A stretch of 64,000 nt of DNA from Nocardioides sp. SYSU D00065 (GCF_017916425.1 NZ_JAFMSX010000001.1:1054001-1118000); one strand, 5' to 3'. Shown: positions 55,622-64,000, counted from the stretch's first letter. A program made the numbers and translations. The notes: generated by a model not told the origin, from the letters alone.

Positions 55622-56972
55622 GCCGATGCCCGACATCCCGGACGAGCCCACCGCCGACCTCACCGCCGACCTCAGCGCCGACCCCAGCGACGACCCCACC
55701 GACGTCATCGACGACCCGAGCGACGACCCCACCGATGACCCGACCTCGGAGACCGAGGCCGCGCCGGCGCCGCTGCTCGTGCTGCGCGACGGGCTGCCCG
55801 AGGTCGTCGAGACCGACGAGCGCCTGGCCGAGGCGTGCGCCGCTCTCGCCCGCGCGACCGGGCCGGTCGCGATCGACGCCGAGCGCGCCTCGGGCTACCG
55901 CTACTCCAACCGCGCCTACCTCATCCAGCTGCGTCGCGAGGGGGCCGGCACCTGGCTGGTCGACCCCATCCCGCTGACCACCCTCGCGCCGCTGCAGGAG
56001 GCGCTCGAAGGTGTCGAGTGGATCCTGCACGCCGCCACCCAGGACCTGCCCTGCCTGCGCGAGGTCGGGCTGACCCCCACCAGCCTGTTCGACACCGAGC
56101 TGGCCGGCCGCCTGCTCGGCTACCCACGGGTGGGCCTGGCCACCCTGGTGGAGACCCTGCTCGGCCAGCGGATGCGCAAGGAGCACTCCGCGGCCGACTG
56201 GTCCACCCGGCCGCTGCCCACGCCCTGGCTGGAGTACGCCGCCCTCGACGTCGAGGTGCTCGTCGAGCTGCGCGACCACATGGCCGCGGAGCTCGAGAAG
56301 GCCGGCAAGGCCGAGTGGGCGCGCCAGGAGTTCGACCACCTGCTGGGCTTCGAGCCGGCCGTCCGGGTCGACGCGTGGCGGCGTACGTCGGGGGTGCACC
56401 GGCTGCGCGGCCGACGCGCGCTCGGCGCGGCGCGGGCGCTGTGGGAGGCGCGCGACGCGCTCGCCGCCGAGCGGGACGTGACCCCCGGCCGGATCCTGCC
56501 GGACTCCGCGATCGTCGCGGCCGCCACGGCGATGCCCACCGACCGACGGGCCCTGCTGGCGACCCCGGGCTTCCACGGCCGCGGGGCGAGCCGCTACGCG
56601 GCGACCTGGGTCGAGGCGCTGCAGCGGGTCCGCGACATGCCCGAGGACGAGCTGCCGGCCCGGGCGCCGCGCGGCGAGGGTCCCCCGCACCCGCGCACGT
56701 GGGCCGACCGCGAACCGGTCGCCGACCGCCGCTTCAAGGCGGCCCGTGAGGCGATGCTCAACCTCGCCGAGGTCCACCACCTGCCGGTCGAGAACCTGCT
56801 GACCCCCGACTACCTGCGCCGTCTCATGTGGGCGCCGCCGGCGACCCGGGAGCCGGCCGCACTGGCGGAGGCCGTGCGCTCGCAGCTGGCGGCGTACGGC
56901 GCCCGGCCGTGGCAGGCCGAGCTGGTCACCGGCGCCCTCGTCGGCGCGATCCTGGGCGCCGAGGCGGAGTAG
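55602..56972 (+). CDS. rnd: Ribonuclease D-like 3'-5' exonuclease with HRDC domain
   Basis: 456 aa from the GTG at 55602. The ATG at 55626, five bases after the DUF3000 stop, is an equally good start. The N-terminal 60 residues are an acidic Asp-Pro-Thr repeat unlike the family. The exonuclease domain (about 75-250) has the DEDD-Y residues in AIDAERASGYRYSNRAY, LHAATQDLPCL and YAALDVEVLVEL. An HRDC domain follows (about 270-345) with a C-terminal helical region. It trims stable RNA 3' ends. The hemE/DUF3000/rnd neighbourhood matches Rv2678c-Rv2681. Confidence 0.9.
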   Translation: MDSAAAEPMPDIPDEPTADLTADLSADPSDDPTDVIDDPSDDPTDDPTSETEAAPAPLLVLRDGLPEVVETDERLAEACAALARATGPVAIDAERASGYRYSNRAYLIQLRREGAGTWLVDPIPLTTLAPLQEALEGVEWILHAATQDLPCLREVGLTPTSLFDTELAGRLLGYPRVGLATLVETLLGQRMRKEHSAADWSTRPLPTPWLEYAALDVEVLVELRDHMAAELEKAGKAEWARQEFDHLLGFEPAVRVDAWRRTSGVHRLRGRRALGAARALWEARDALAAERDVTPGRILPDSAIVAAATAMPTDRRALLATPGFHGRGASRYAATWVEALQRVRDMPEDELPARAPRGEGPPHPRTWADREPVADRRFKAAREAMLNLAEVHHLPVENLLTPDYLRRLMWAPPATREPAALAEAVRSQLAAYGARPWQAELVTGALVGAILGAEAE

Positions 56973-56975
56973 GCC

Positions 56976-58418
56976 TCACTCCGTCGGCGACTCGCTCGCT
57001 GACCCGGTCGAGGAGTCGGTGGGGTCCTCCGACTCCTCGGTGTCCTCCTCCGTCTCCTCCTCGGGAGCGAGCACCGTCCGCGAGGCCTCGTCGATCTCCT
57101 CGGTGACCTGCTCGAGGTCGAGCACCCCCGGCTCGGTCACGAGACGCTCGAGGTGGGGGGTGACGGCTTCGACGAGCTCCTCGCGCTGGTCGATGAACGG
57201 CGGCACCTCCATGTAGCGGATGCTGGAGTTGTAGACCTCGGCGGTGGCCGGCTCGTTGCCCGGAGCGAGGAAGTCGGGCGAGGAGGCGACCTCGGTATTG
57301 GCCGGGACGATGTAGCCGGTCGAGGCGACGGTGGCGATCGCGGCGTCCGAGACGGCGTAGGCGATGAAGTCGGCCGCGTCCTGGGTGACCTCGGAGTCGG
57401 CCGACAGGCACAGGCCGCTGATGTCCCCGACGGTCGCCCGGTTGTCGATCGTCGGCATCGGCAGCACGTCGAAGTCGAGGTCCTCGGCCTCGCGCAGCTC
57501 CGGCACGAGGTCGCGGAAGCCCGCGATCATGGCCAGCTCGCCGCGCTTGAACAGCTGCACCGGGGTGGCCCGCGCGAGCTGCGCGTTGGTGGGCGTCAGC
57601 GTGGGGTCGCGCAGGATCTCCAGCGTCAGGGTGAGTGCCTCGCGCGTGTCGTCGTCGGAGAAGGCGAGCGAGGTCGGCTCCCGGTCGTCGTCGAAGACCT
57701 GCCCGTCGCCGGAGTAGATGAACGGGCTCAGCCCCTGCAGGGTCGGGTCGATCCAGATGCCGCGACGGTCGCCGCGACGGGCGGCGAACTTCGCGGCGGC
57801 ACCGAACTCCGCGAGGGTCCAGCGGTCCCGCACGCCTTCCTCGTCGGGGGTCGGCACGTCGAGCTCGCGGCGCTCCATCTTGTCGAAGTCGACGATGTCG
57901 GTGTTGTAGTAGATGACCATCGGAGAGACCGAGTACGCCATGCACTGCAGCTCGTCGTCCATGGCGAAGGCGTCGACGGCGTCGCGGGAGAAGCGGTCGC
58001 CGAAGTCGACGCCGCGCTCGTCGAGCAGCAGGCTCACCGGCTGGAGGGCTCCGGCGTCGACGAGCTGGCCGAGGTCGATGCGAGAGGTCAAGAACGCGTC
58101 CGGCGCGTTGCCGGCGAGCACGTCGGCGAGCGCGGACTCGTGGTCGGGCCAGGACTTCAAGGTGACCTTGCGGGTGGTGGAGGCGGCGTTGAACGAGTCG
58201 ACGACGCTCTGGAAGGCCGCCACCTGCTCGTCGCTGCCGTAGGCGCCGAAGACGACCTCCCGAGGCTGCGACGGGGCCGGCTTCGTAGGCGGCCGGGCCG
58301 GCCCGGACGCCGGGTCGGCGTCCCCGGTGCACGCGGCGGTCGTGAGCGCGACCGCCAGGGCGCACCCGGCGGCGGCGAAGCGGCGAGGACTCAGGCGGGC
58401 GGTAAGGGGACGGAGCAC
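56976..58418 (-). CDS. Extracellular solute-binding lipoprotein (ABC sugar family)
   Basis: 480 aa from a GTG at 58418, 6 bases past a TAGGGT box, so leaderless. The signal peptide ends in a lipobox (TTAACTGD). The two-lobed family 1 binding fold is recognisable from REVVFGAYGSDEQVAAFQ, DAFLTSRIDLGQLVDAGALQ, MVIYYNTDIVDF, FKRGELAMIAGFRDLVPEL and YVTQDAADFIAYAVSD-type segments. The last 35 residues are a glutamate/serine/threonine-rich acidic tail. No permease or ATPase genes adjoin it, so it may work with a distant transporter or act as an orphan sensor. The substrate is unknown, possibly an oligosaccharide. Confidence 0.88.
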   Translation of the reverse strand: MLRPLTARLSPRRFAAAGCALAVALTTAACTGDADPASGPARPPTKPAPSQPREVVFGAYGSDEQVAAFQSVVDSFNAASTTRKVTLKSWPDHESALADVLAGNAPDAFLTSRIDLGQLVDAGALQPVSLLLDERGVDFGDRFSRDAVDAFAMDDELQCMAYSVSPMVIYYNTDIVDFDKMERRELDVPTPDEEGVRDRWTLAEFGAAAKFAARRGDRRGIWIDPTLQGLSPFIYSGDGQVFDDDREPTSLAFSDDDTREALTLTLEILRDPTLTPTNAQLARATPVQLFKRGELAMIAGFRDLVPELREAEDLDFDVLPMPTIDNRATVGDISGLCLSADSEVTQDAADFIAYAVSDAAIATVASTGYIVPANTEVASSPDFLAPGNEPATAEVYNSSIRYMEVPPFIDQREELVEAVTPHLERLVTEPGVLDLEQVTEEIDEASRTVLAPEEETEEDTEESEDPTDSSTGSASESPTE

Positions 58419-58606
58419 GGCGAAACCCTAACGGTCGAGGGCAACGCGCGTGCCTGCCCACGCGGGCCGGCGCGGAGCCCGCCGGGCGGAGCCGGAGGGC
58501 GAGTGCGCCGGACCGGGAGCGCCTCACGGCGCGTGGCCGCTCGTAGCGGCTTCATTTGGGACCCGGGGCTGCCACAGCCCGACGCACTCACCACCATTGT
58601 AAAACC

Positions 58607-59203
58607 TCAGCCCAGCGTGTGCCTGATTTCCTCGTGTCCGGCCGCCTCCAGCTGCTCGGAGAGCGTCAGCATCCGGGTGATCTCCTCGTGGGACGACGCA
58701 CCGAGGCTCGCGCGACCGGCCGCGACGATGCGGGCGAAGGCCGCCGCGCGGAACAGCGTGACCGCGAAGTCGCCGCGCGCGATGCCACGCAGCACGTCGT
58801 CGACCATCCGCCGCAGCTCGTCGGGCCCCGGCGGGTCGGCCACGCCCGCGACGACGCGGGCCACGTCGACCCGGCGCTGCCCGGCCTGGTACTCGGCAGA
58901 GACCCGCTCCGGGGCGGCGTACACCCAGGTGCGGAGCAGGAACAGCCGCCACAGACTCCCCGCGAGGGTGTCGGCGGGCGCCCCCGACCACACCTCGGCC
59001 AGGGTCTCGAGGCCCTCGTTCTCGACCAGGTGCACGATGCGCTCGGCCAGCGCCGGGTCCTGCGCGTCGCGCGCCCCGCGCACCAGCACGGTCGCGGCGA
59101 GGTCACCGGCCTCCCGCAGGCGCGCCGGGTCGGTGCCCCCGGCGATGTCGGCGAAGAAGCCGTCACCGGGCGTCATCGGACGGTGGTGGGGACGATCCGT
59201 CAT
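58607..59203 (-). CDS. Conserved hypothetical protein
   Basis: 198 aa from the ATG at 59203, 6 bases past a TAGGCT box on the minus strand (59210-59215), so the mRNA is probably leaderless. It is mostly helical, without signal peptide or membrane span. ARLREAGDLAATVLVRGARDA, SLWRLFLLRTWVYAAPERVSAEY and SSHEEITRMLTLSEQLEAAGHEEIRHTLG are its conserved-looking stretches. I do not recognise the family. It is read in the same direction as hrpA, which ends 19 bases from this start, so hrpA readthrough is possible. Confidence 0.7.
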   Translation of the reverse strand: MTDRPHHRPMTPGDGFFADIAGGTDPARLREAGDLAATVLVRGARDAQDPALAERIVHLVENEGLETLAEVWSGAPADTLAGSLWRLFLLRTWVYAAPERVSAEYQAGQRRVDVARVVAGVADPPGPDELRRMVDDVLRGIARGDFAVTLFRAAAFARIVAAGRASLGASSHEEITRMLTLSEQLEAAGHEEIRHTLG

Positions 59204-59221
59204 GGTGCCAGCCTAGGAGGC

Positions 59222-62200
59222 TCAGCCAGCCCGGCTGAGCACCTTGCGGATCCGCTGGTCGCTGACCTTCTCCCGGGTGCCGAGCTGCTGGGCGAACAGC
59301 GAGACGCGGTACTCCTCCAGCAGCCACCGCGCCTCGCGCAGGTGCTGCGGCAGCGGCTGGCCCTCGGGCAGCGCCGCCACCGCGTGCAGCCACGCGTCCT
59401 GGAGCCCCATCAGCTGGTCCATCTGCGCTCGGTCCCGCGCCACCTGCGCGTCCAACCGCTCCCGGCGGTAGGTGACCGCGGCGAGGTAGCGCGCGAGGTC
59501 GCGCAGCCGCGTGGCGCCGGCCTCGCCGACGAAGCCGTCGGTCATCAGGCGGGCGACCTGGGCCCGCATGTCGGTGAGGGCGGGCAGCGTCATCAGGTCG
59601 GCGCGGCCGGAGATCGCCTTGTCGGCGGTGCGCCACGCGTCCAGCACGCGCATCACGTCGTGCACCGCGGCACTCGTGCCCCTCTCGACGGCCTCCCGCG
59701 CGGCGGACACCACGTCGTCGTACGCCGCCTCGTCGCGCACCGTGGGGCGGGCGTCGACGACGTCGGCCACGATGCCCGCCCGGACGTCGTCGAGCAGGGC
59801 CGCGACGGAGGGGTGGGGCGAGCCGACGAGCGCGAGCCGGGCGCGCTGGTCGAGACCGGCGCTGGCGAGCACCTCGTCCACCGGGGCGGCGGGACCGAGC
59901 GCGAGCAGCACGAGGCGGCGTACGCCGAGGCGGTGGTGCGCCGCGGCGGCCTCGGCGGTCGCGAGGACCTGCAGGCCCACGGTCTCGCCCTCGTCGACGA
60001 GCGCGGGGAAGCCGCGCACCTCGTGGCCGGCGCGGCGCTGCACGAAGGACTCGTCGACGGTGCCGAAGGTCCACGCGGTCTGCCCGGTCGTCGCGACCCC
60101 GGAGTCGGCGGCGACGTCGGCCATCGCCTGCTCGAAGGTGGGCCGCAGCGGCTCCTTGAGCGCGTCGAGGTCCTTGCCGCGGGCGGCCTCGGTGCCCTCC
60201 TCGGTCACCACCCGGTAGGTCGGCTGCAGGTGCGCGGGCACCTTGGACCAGTCCCACGCGTCGCGGTCGATCACCAGGCTGCGAGTGCTGCGGGCGAAGC
60301 GCTCGAGGGCGTCGAGCAGCGGCTCGGCGCCGGGAGGCGTCGCGGCGAGGAACTCGCGCGCGGTGTTGGGCGCCGGGACCATCGCCACGCGCAGGTGCTT
60401 GGGCAGCGAGCGGATCAGCTCGGTGACGAGCTCCTCGCGCAGCCCGGGCACCAGCCAGGAGAAGTCCTCGGCCTCGACCCGGTTGAGCGTCGCGACGGGT
60501 ACGTCGATGGTGAGCCCGTCGTCGGCGGCACCGGGCTCGAAGTGGTAGCTGATCGGGAACGTCAGTCCCGCCTCGTCGCTGTCGTGCCACTCGGTGGGGA
60601 AGTCCTGCGCGCGCACCTCGCCGGCGGTGTCGTGCGTCAGCATCGACGGGTCGAAGGTGAGCAGGTCCGGCCGCTTGTTCCGCGCGCGCTTCCACCACTG
60701 GTCGAAGTGCTGCCCGCTGACCACCTCGGCGCCCACCCGCGCGTCATAGAAGGCGAAGAGCGTCTCCTCGTCGACGACGATGTCGCGGCGGCGCGCTCGG
60801 TGCTCGAGCTCCTCGGCCTCCTCGAGCAGGCGGGCGTTCTCGGCGAGGAAGCGGTGGCGCGAGTCCCACTCCCGCTGCACCAGGGCGTGGCGGATGAACA
60901 GCTCGCGGGCCAGCGGCGGGTCCACCTTGCCGTAGGACACCAGCCGGTCGGCGACCAGCGGCACGCCGTACAGCGTGACGCGCTCGCGCGCCATCACTGC
61001 GGCGCGCTTGCGCGACCAGTGCGGCTCGGAGTACGTCCGCTTGACCAGGTGCGCCCCCAGCCGCTCGGCCCACTCCGGCTGGATGGCTGCGTTCTGGCGC
61101 GCCCACAGGCGCGAGGTCTCGACGAGCTCGGCGCTCATCAGGAAGCTCGGGTTGCGCCCCTTGAGCACGCTGCCCGGGAAGATCGCGAAGCGCGCGTTGC
61201 GGGCACCGAGGTACTCCCGCATGGGCCGCCGCTCCCCCGGCCGGGCCTTCTCGCGCTCCTCGAGCGCGCCGATGTGGCTCAGCAGCCCAGAGAGCAGCGC
61301 CTGGTGGATGCCGTCCTCGTCGTACGCCGCCCCGCCCTCGGTCGGACCCGCGTCGCGCGCCCTGCCGAGCTCGAGGCCCATCTCCTTGCACACCTGTCGC
61401 AGCTGCGACTCGTAGTCCTGCCACTCGCGGATCCGCAGGTAGTTGAGGTGCTCACGGCGGCACATCCGGCGGAAGGCGCTCGAGGACAGCTCGCGCTGCT
61501 GCTGCCTGAGGTGACGCCACAGGTTGAGCCAGGTGAGGAAGTCGCTCGACTCGTGGGTGAAGCGCGCGTGGAGCTGGTCGGCCTGTGCCCGCTGCTCCTC
61601 GGGCCGCTCGCGGGGGTCCTGCACCGAGAGGGCGGCCGCGATGACCAGGACGTCGCGCAGGCAGCCGCGGCGGTCGGCCTCGAGGATCATCCGGCCGAGC
61701 CGGGGGTCGATCGGGAGCCGGGCCAGGCGCTTGCCGACCTCGGTGAGACGTACGCCGGGGCGCCCCTCGGCCCCCCGGGACGTCATACGGTCGGGGCGAG
61801 CGGATGCCCCGTCCGTATGACGTTGCGAGGTGGTGATGGCGCCGAGCTCCTCCAGCAGGTCCGTGCCGGCCTTGACGTTGCGCCGGTCCGGTGGCTCGAC
61901 GAACGGGAACCGGGCGATGTCGCCCAGGCGGAGCGACGCCATCTGCAGGATGACGCTGGCCAGGTTGGTGCGCAGAATCTCGGGGTCGGTGAACTGCGGG
62001 CGCGCCTCGAAGTCCTCCTCGGAGTAGAGCCGGATCGCGATGCCCTCCGACACACGACCGCACCGGCCGGAGCGCTGGTTGGCCGAGGCCTGGCTGATCG
62101 GCTCGATCGGCAGCCGCTGCACCTTGGTGCGCACCGAGTAGCGGCTGATCCGCGCGACCCCGGTGTCGACGACGTAGCGGATGCCCGGGACCGTCAGCGA

Positions 62201-63091
62201 CGTCTCGGCGACGTTGGTCGCGAGCACCACCCGGCGCACCGTCGAGGGGTGGCTGGAGAACACCCGGTGCTGGTCGGCCGCGCTGAGGCGGGAGTAGAGC
62301 GGCACGACCTCGAGGCGGTCGCTCCTCAGCGCCTCGAAGGCGTCCGCGGTGTCGCGGATCTCCCGCTCGCCCGGCAGGAAGACCAGCACGTCGCCGGGCC
62401 CCTCGGCGGAGAGCTCGCGGACCGCCTCGAGGATCGCCTCGGTCTGGTCCCGCTGCACCGGCTCGCCCTCGTCGTCCTCCTCGGGCAGCGCGATGAGGGG
62501 CCGGTAGCGGACCTCGACCGGGTACGTACGTCCCGAGACCTCCACGACCGGCGCCCCGAAGTGGGTGGCGAACCGCTCCACGTCGATGGTGGCGCTGGTG
62601 ATGACCACCTTGAGGTCGGGCCGGCGCGGGAGCAGGCGCTTGAGGTAGCCCAGCAGGAAGTCGATGTTGAGGCTGCGCTCGTGCGCCTCGTCGATGATGA
62701 TCGTGTCGTACTTGCGCAGGTCGCGGTCGCGCTGGAGCTCGGCGAGCAGGATGCCGTCGGTCATCAGCTTGACCCGGCTGGCACGGCTGGTCCGGTCGGT
62801 GAAGCGCACCTGGTAGCCGACGACGTCGCCCAGCTCGGTGCCGAGCTCCTCGGCGATCCGCTCGGCCACCGACCGGGCCGCGATCCGGCGGGGCTGGGTG
62901 TGCCCGATGAGCTTGCCACCGCCGGCGGCTCCCAGCCCGCGGCCCAGCTCCAGGCAGATCTTGGGCAGCTGGGTGGTCTTCCCCGAGCCGGTCTCGCCGG
63001 CGACGATGACGACCTGATGGTCGCGGATGGCCGCGGCGATGTCGTCCCGGCGCGCGGAGACCGGCAGCTCGGCGGGATAGGTGATCTTCAC
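59222..63091 (-). CDS. hrpA: ATP-dependent RNA helicase HrpA (DEAH box)
   Basis: 1289 aa, the full length for HrpA. Helicase motifs appear in order: GETGSGKTTQLPKICLE (I), TQPRRIAARSVAERIAEELG (Ia), IDEAHERSLNIDFLLGYL (II), SATI (III), ATNVAETSLTVPGI (V) and QRSGRCGRVSEG (VI). Ratchet, OB-fold and DUF3418 domains follow. The GTG at 63091 is preferred. GAGAAT on the minus strand (63101-63106) may be its -10 box. Near residue 430 (61781-61822) a palindromic DNA element is inserted in frame, adding about 14-20 residues (SQRHTDGASARPDRMTS) between ELGA and RLTEVG. It unwinds stalled-ribosome mRNA in other bacteria. Confidence 0.93.
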   Translation of the reverse strand: MKITYPAELPVSARRDDIAAAIRDHQVVIVAGETGSGKTTQLPKICLELGRGLGAAGGGKLIGHTQPRRIAARSVAERIAEELGTELGDVVGYQVRFTDRTSRASRVKLMTDGILLAELQRDRDLRKYDTIIIDEAHERSLNIDFLLGYLKRLLPRRPDLKVVITSATIDVERFATHFGAPVVEVSGRTYPVEVRYRPLIALPEEDDEGEPVQRDQTEAILEAVRELSAEGPGDVLVFLPGEREIRDTADAFEALRSDRLEVVPLYSRLSAADQHRVFSSHPSTVRRVVLATNVAETSLTVPGIRYVVDTGVARISRYSVRTKVQRLPIEPISQASANQRSGRCGRVSEGIAIRLYSEEDFEARPQFTDPEILRTNLASVILQMASLRLGDIARFPFVEPPDRRNVKAGTDLLEELGAITTSQRHTDGASARPDRMTSRGAEGRPGVRLTEVGKRLARLPIDPRLGRMILEADRRGCLRDVLVIAAALSVQDPRERPEEQRAQADQLHARFTHESSDFLTWLNLWRHLRQQQRELSSSAFRRMCRREHLNYLRIREWQDYESQLRQVCKEMGLELGRARDAGPTEGGAAYDEDGIHQALLSGLLSHIGALEEREKARPGERRPMREYLGARNARFAIFPGSVLKGRNPSFLMSAELVETSRLWARQNAAIQPEWAERLGAHLVKRTYSEPHWSRKRAAVMARERVTLYGVPLVADRLVSYGKVDPPLARELFIRHALVQREWDSRHRFLAENARLLEEAEELEHRARRRDIVVDEETLFAFYDARVGAEVVSGQHFDQWWKRARNKRPDLLTFDPSMLTHDTAGEVRAQDFPTEWHDSDEAGLTFPISYHFEPGAADDGLTIDVPVATLNRVEAEDFSWLVPGLREELVTELIRSLPKHLRVAMVPAPNTAREFLAATPPGAEPLLDALERFARSTRSLVIDRDAWDWSKVPAHLQPTYRVVTEEGTEAARGKDLDALKEPLRPTFEQAMADVAADSGVATTGQTAWTFGTVDESFVQRRAGHEVRGFPALVDEGETVGLQVLATAEAAAAHHRLGVRRLVLLALGPAAPVDEVLASAGLDQRARLALVGSPHPSVAALLDDVRAGIVADVVDARPTVRDEAAYDDVVSAAREAVERGTSAAVHDVMRVLDAWRTADKAISGRADLMTLPALTDMRAQVARLMTDGFVGEAGATRLRDLARYLAAVTYRRERLDAQVARDRAQMDQLMGLQDAWLHAVAALPEGQPLPQHLREARWLLEEYRVSLFAQQLGTREKVSDQRIRKVLSRAG
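61781..61822. repeat. Palindromic element inserted in frame in hrpA
   Basis: CGTCATACGGTCGGGGC (61781-61797) and GCCCCGTCCGTATGACG (61806-61822) are inverted arms of 17 bases with one mismatch around an 8-base loop. The 42-base element keeps the hrpA frame open and encodes a charged peptide absent from the usual HrpA consensus. It looks like a small repetitive palindrome of the REP/RPE kind. Confidence 0.8.
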
Positions 63092-63190
63092 AACCGCGCC
63101 ATTCTCGCCCACGTCGGCAACCTGGTTTCCGGCGCACCCCGCGCGGTCCCCGTGTCGGGCCGACGGTGGCCGGTGGCCGACGGCCGGAGG

Positions 63191-63631
63191 TCAGGAGGTG
63201 GAACCGTCCGACTCGTCGTCCTCGGGCGGGGTCGTGGGCTGCATCTGGCCCGGGCCGCGGTCCCCGAACGCCGGACCGCGCCCGTCGTCGCCGGCGTCGC
63301 GTCCCATGCGGCCGCGGTGCTCGCCCCAGTCCGGGCGGTCGTGGGTGAGCGCACCGACGGTCGCGGCACCGATGCCGCCGACGATCACTCCGGCGAGCGT
63401 CGAGGCGATCAGGGCCGCCAGGCCGAACGTACGGCTCCCACCGGAGGAGCGCAGCGTACGTAGCCGCGCGCGCAGTCCGCGCCGCGCGGGACCGCCGGCG
63501 GCGGAGGGAGCGTGGTCGACAGCCGGAGCCGGATCGGCGGGCGCCGCGGGCACGTCGGACGGCGTGCCCTGCGCACGCACCGGCTGGGTCTGGTCGTCGG
63601 GTCGAGGGTCTCGGGTCGTGTCATCGGTCAT
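63191..63631 (-). CDS. Small single-span membrane protein of unknown function
   Basis: 146 aa from the ATG at 63631. The N-terminal 50 residues are proline/aspartate-rich and disordered, followed by an arginine-rich stretch, one membrane helix (FGLAALIASTLAGVIVGGIGAATVGAL) and a C-terminal hydrophilic tail rich in Asp/Arg/Gly. It is divergent from the PhoP-like regulator. A PhoP-box-like repeat (63653-63670) lies 22 bases upstream of its start, so it is probably under that regulator's control. The topology suggests an envelope-stress or signal-modulating protein. No known domain is recognised. Confidence 0.65.
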   Translation of the reverse strand: MTDDTTRDPRPDDQTQPVRAQGTPSDVPAAPADPAPAVDHAPSAAGGPARRGLRARLRTLRSSGGSRTFGLAALIASTLAGVIVGGIGAATVGALTHDRPDWGEHRGRMGRDAGDDGRGPAFGDRGPGQMQPTTPPEDDESDGSTS

Positions 63632-63652
63632 GGGACGAGCCTGAGCCGCCCG

Positions 63653-63670
63653 CCTGTGCGCGACCTGTGC
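63653..63670 (-). promoter_or_regulatory. PhoP-box-like direct repeat facing the small membrane gene
   Basis: On the minus strand, GCACAGG-TCGC-GCACAGG gives two 7-bp half-sites with a 4-base spacer (11-base period). The spacing and core resemble the mycobacterial PhoP box TCACAGC-N4-TCACAGC. Confidence 0.55.
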
Positions 63671-63740
63671 CCACGCCCTGAGCCGGCCCAGCACCTACCG
63701 CGAGGTCCGCGCTTCGGACCTGGCAGGTCGGCGACAGGAC

Positions 63741-63762
63741 TCGCACAGCAATCGCACAGCAA
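63741..63762 (+). promoter_or_regulatory. PhoP-box-like direct repeat upstream of the response regulator
   Basis: TCGCACAGCAA is repeated exactly in tandem (63741-63751, 63752-63762). Read as GCACAGC-AATC-GCACAGC it differs from the mycobacterial PhoP box only at the first base of each half. It ends 11 bases before the ATG, overlapping the AAGGAG ribosome-binding site, consistent with autoregulation. Confidence 0.6.
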
Positions 63763-63773
63763 GGAGCGGCAGG

Positions 63774-64000
63774 ATGCTGCTCATGCAGCAGCAGCTCACC
63801 CGCGTCGACGGCTCGCCCGTGCGCGTCCTGGTCGTCGACGACGAGGTCAACATCGCCGAGCTCCTCGCCATGGCCCTGCGCTACGAGGGGTGGGACCTGC
63901 GGATGGCGCACTCGGGCAGCGACGCGGTGACCGCCGCGCGCGACTTCCGCCCCGACGCCGTGGTGCTCGACATCATGCTGCCCGACCTCGACGGGCTCGA
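63774..64000 (+). CDS. OmpR/PhoP-family response regulator (3' truncated)
   Basis: Only the first 75 or so residues are in the window. The receiver domain begins VRVLVVDDEVNIAELLAMAL, with the acidic pair DDE and the phosphorylation aspartate in AVVLDIMLPDLDGL. The wording is very close to mycobacterial PhoP (VLVVDDEANIVELL). The ATG at 63774 has AAGGAG 7 bases upstream. The ATG at 63783 is possible. PhoP-box-like repeats lie directly upstream and at the divergent gene, fitting a self-regulated PhoP. The DNA-binding domain and the partner histidine kinase, if present, lie beyond the window. Confidence 0.85.
   Translation, partial: MLLMQQQLTRVDGSPVRVLVVDDEVNIAELLAMALRYEGWDLRMAHSGSDAVTAARDFRPDAVVLDIMLPDLDGL

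Noticed and set aside
58556-63463. 1635-aa plus-strand frame opposite hrpA
   Set aside because: A shadow of the full-length HrpA helicase, which carries all motifs in order on the minus strand.

Overview
This is a very G+C-rich, gene-dense stretch of an actinobacterial chromosome. GTG starts, four-base stop/start overlaps and -10 boxes placed 6-7 bases before start codons are common. Gene order and the coproporphyrin-type heme genes (chdC/hemQ, hemG/cgoX, hemE) support Actinobacteria. A Nocardioides-like member of the Propionibacteriales is my best guess, but no marker gene here proves it. I see no insertion sequence, prophage or CRISPR array.

Layout. (1) 1-194: end of a membrane protein. 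(2) 333-18141: a surface or extracellular locus with a secreted CotH-kinase/lamin-tail protein, a Tat-exported GH26-like hydrolase, two very large secreted propeller/PKD proteins (1831 and 1615 aa), a TSUP permease, a DUF4956 membrane protein and a VTC-type polyphosphate-polymerase-like protein. It is followed by a NeuD-like acyltransferase. (3) 19102-26669: a conserved housekeeping block, pth-rplY-(pepN)-prs-glmU with a divergent TetR gene. (4) 26749-30004: a flavin monooxygenase/SDR/hydrolase operon, then tRNA-Gln. (5) 30216-33667: a four-gene ABC-2 exporter operon. (6) 33664-36731: a five-gene, translationally coupled operon that looks like a type VII secretion substrate locus, possibly effector plus immunity. 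(7) 36774-43764: an ATP-dependent DNA ligase (LigC-like) and an archaeo-eukaryotic primase (PrimC/LigD-Pol-like), separated by a sulfotransferase and a GT4-Stealth fusion glycosyl/phosphoglycosyl transferase. An 82-bp tandem repeat lies at the end of the fusion gene. (8) 43774-56972: a block resembling Mycobacterium tuberculosis Rv2674-Rv2681 (msrB, chdC, hemG, hemE, DUF3000, RNase D). It carries two paralogous lipoproteins around msrB and a roughly 5.7-kb insert with an NYN protein and an organosulfur operon (MHS permease, flavin reductases, SsuD-like monooxygenase, LysR). (9) 56976-64000: a solute-binding lipoprotein, an unknown protein, the RNA helicase HrpA with an in-frame palindrome, a small membrane protein, and the start of a PhoP-like response regulator preceded by PhoP-box-like repeats.

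The strongest candidates for undescribed biology are the CotH/propeller-PKD/DUF4956/VTC locus, which shares a SYWADK module and candidate operators, and the WXG100-like five-gene operon. Functions come from reading motifs in translated sequence. No database search was run.
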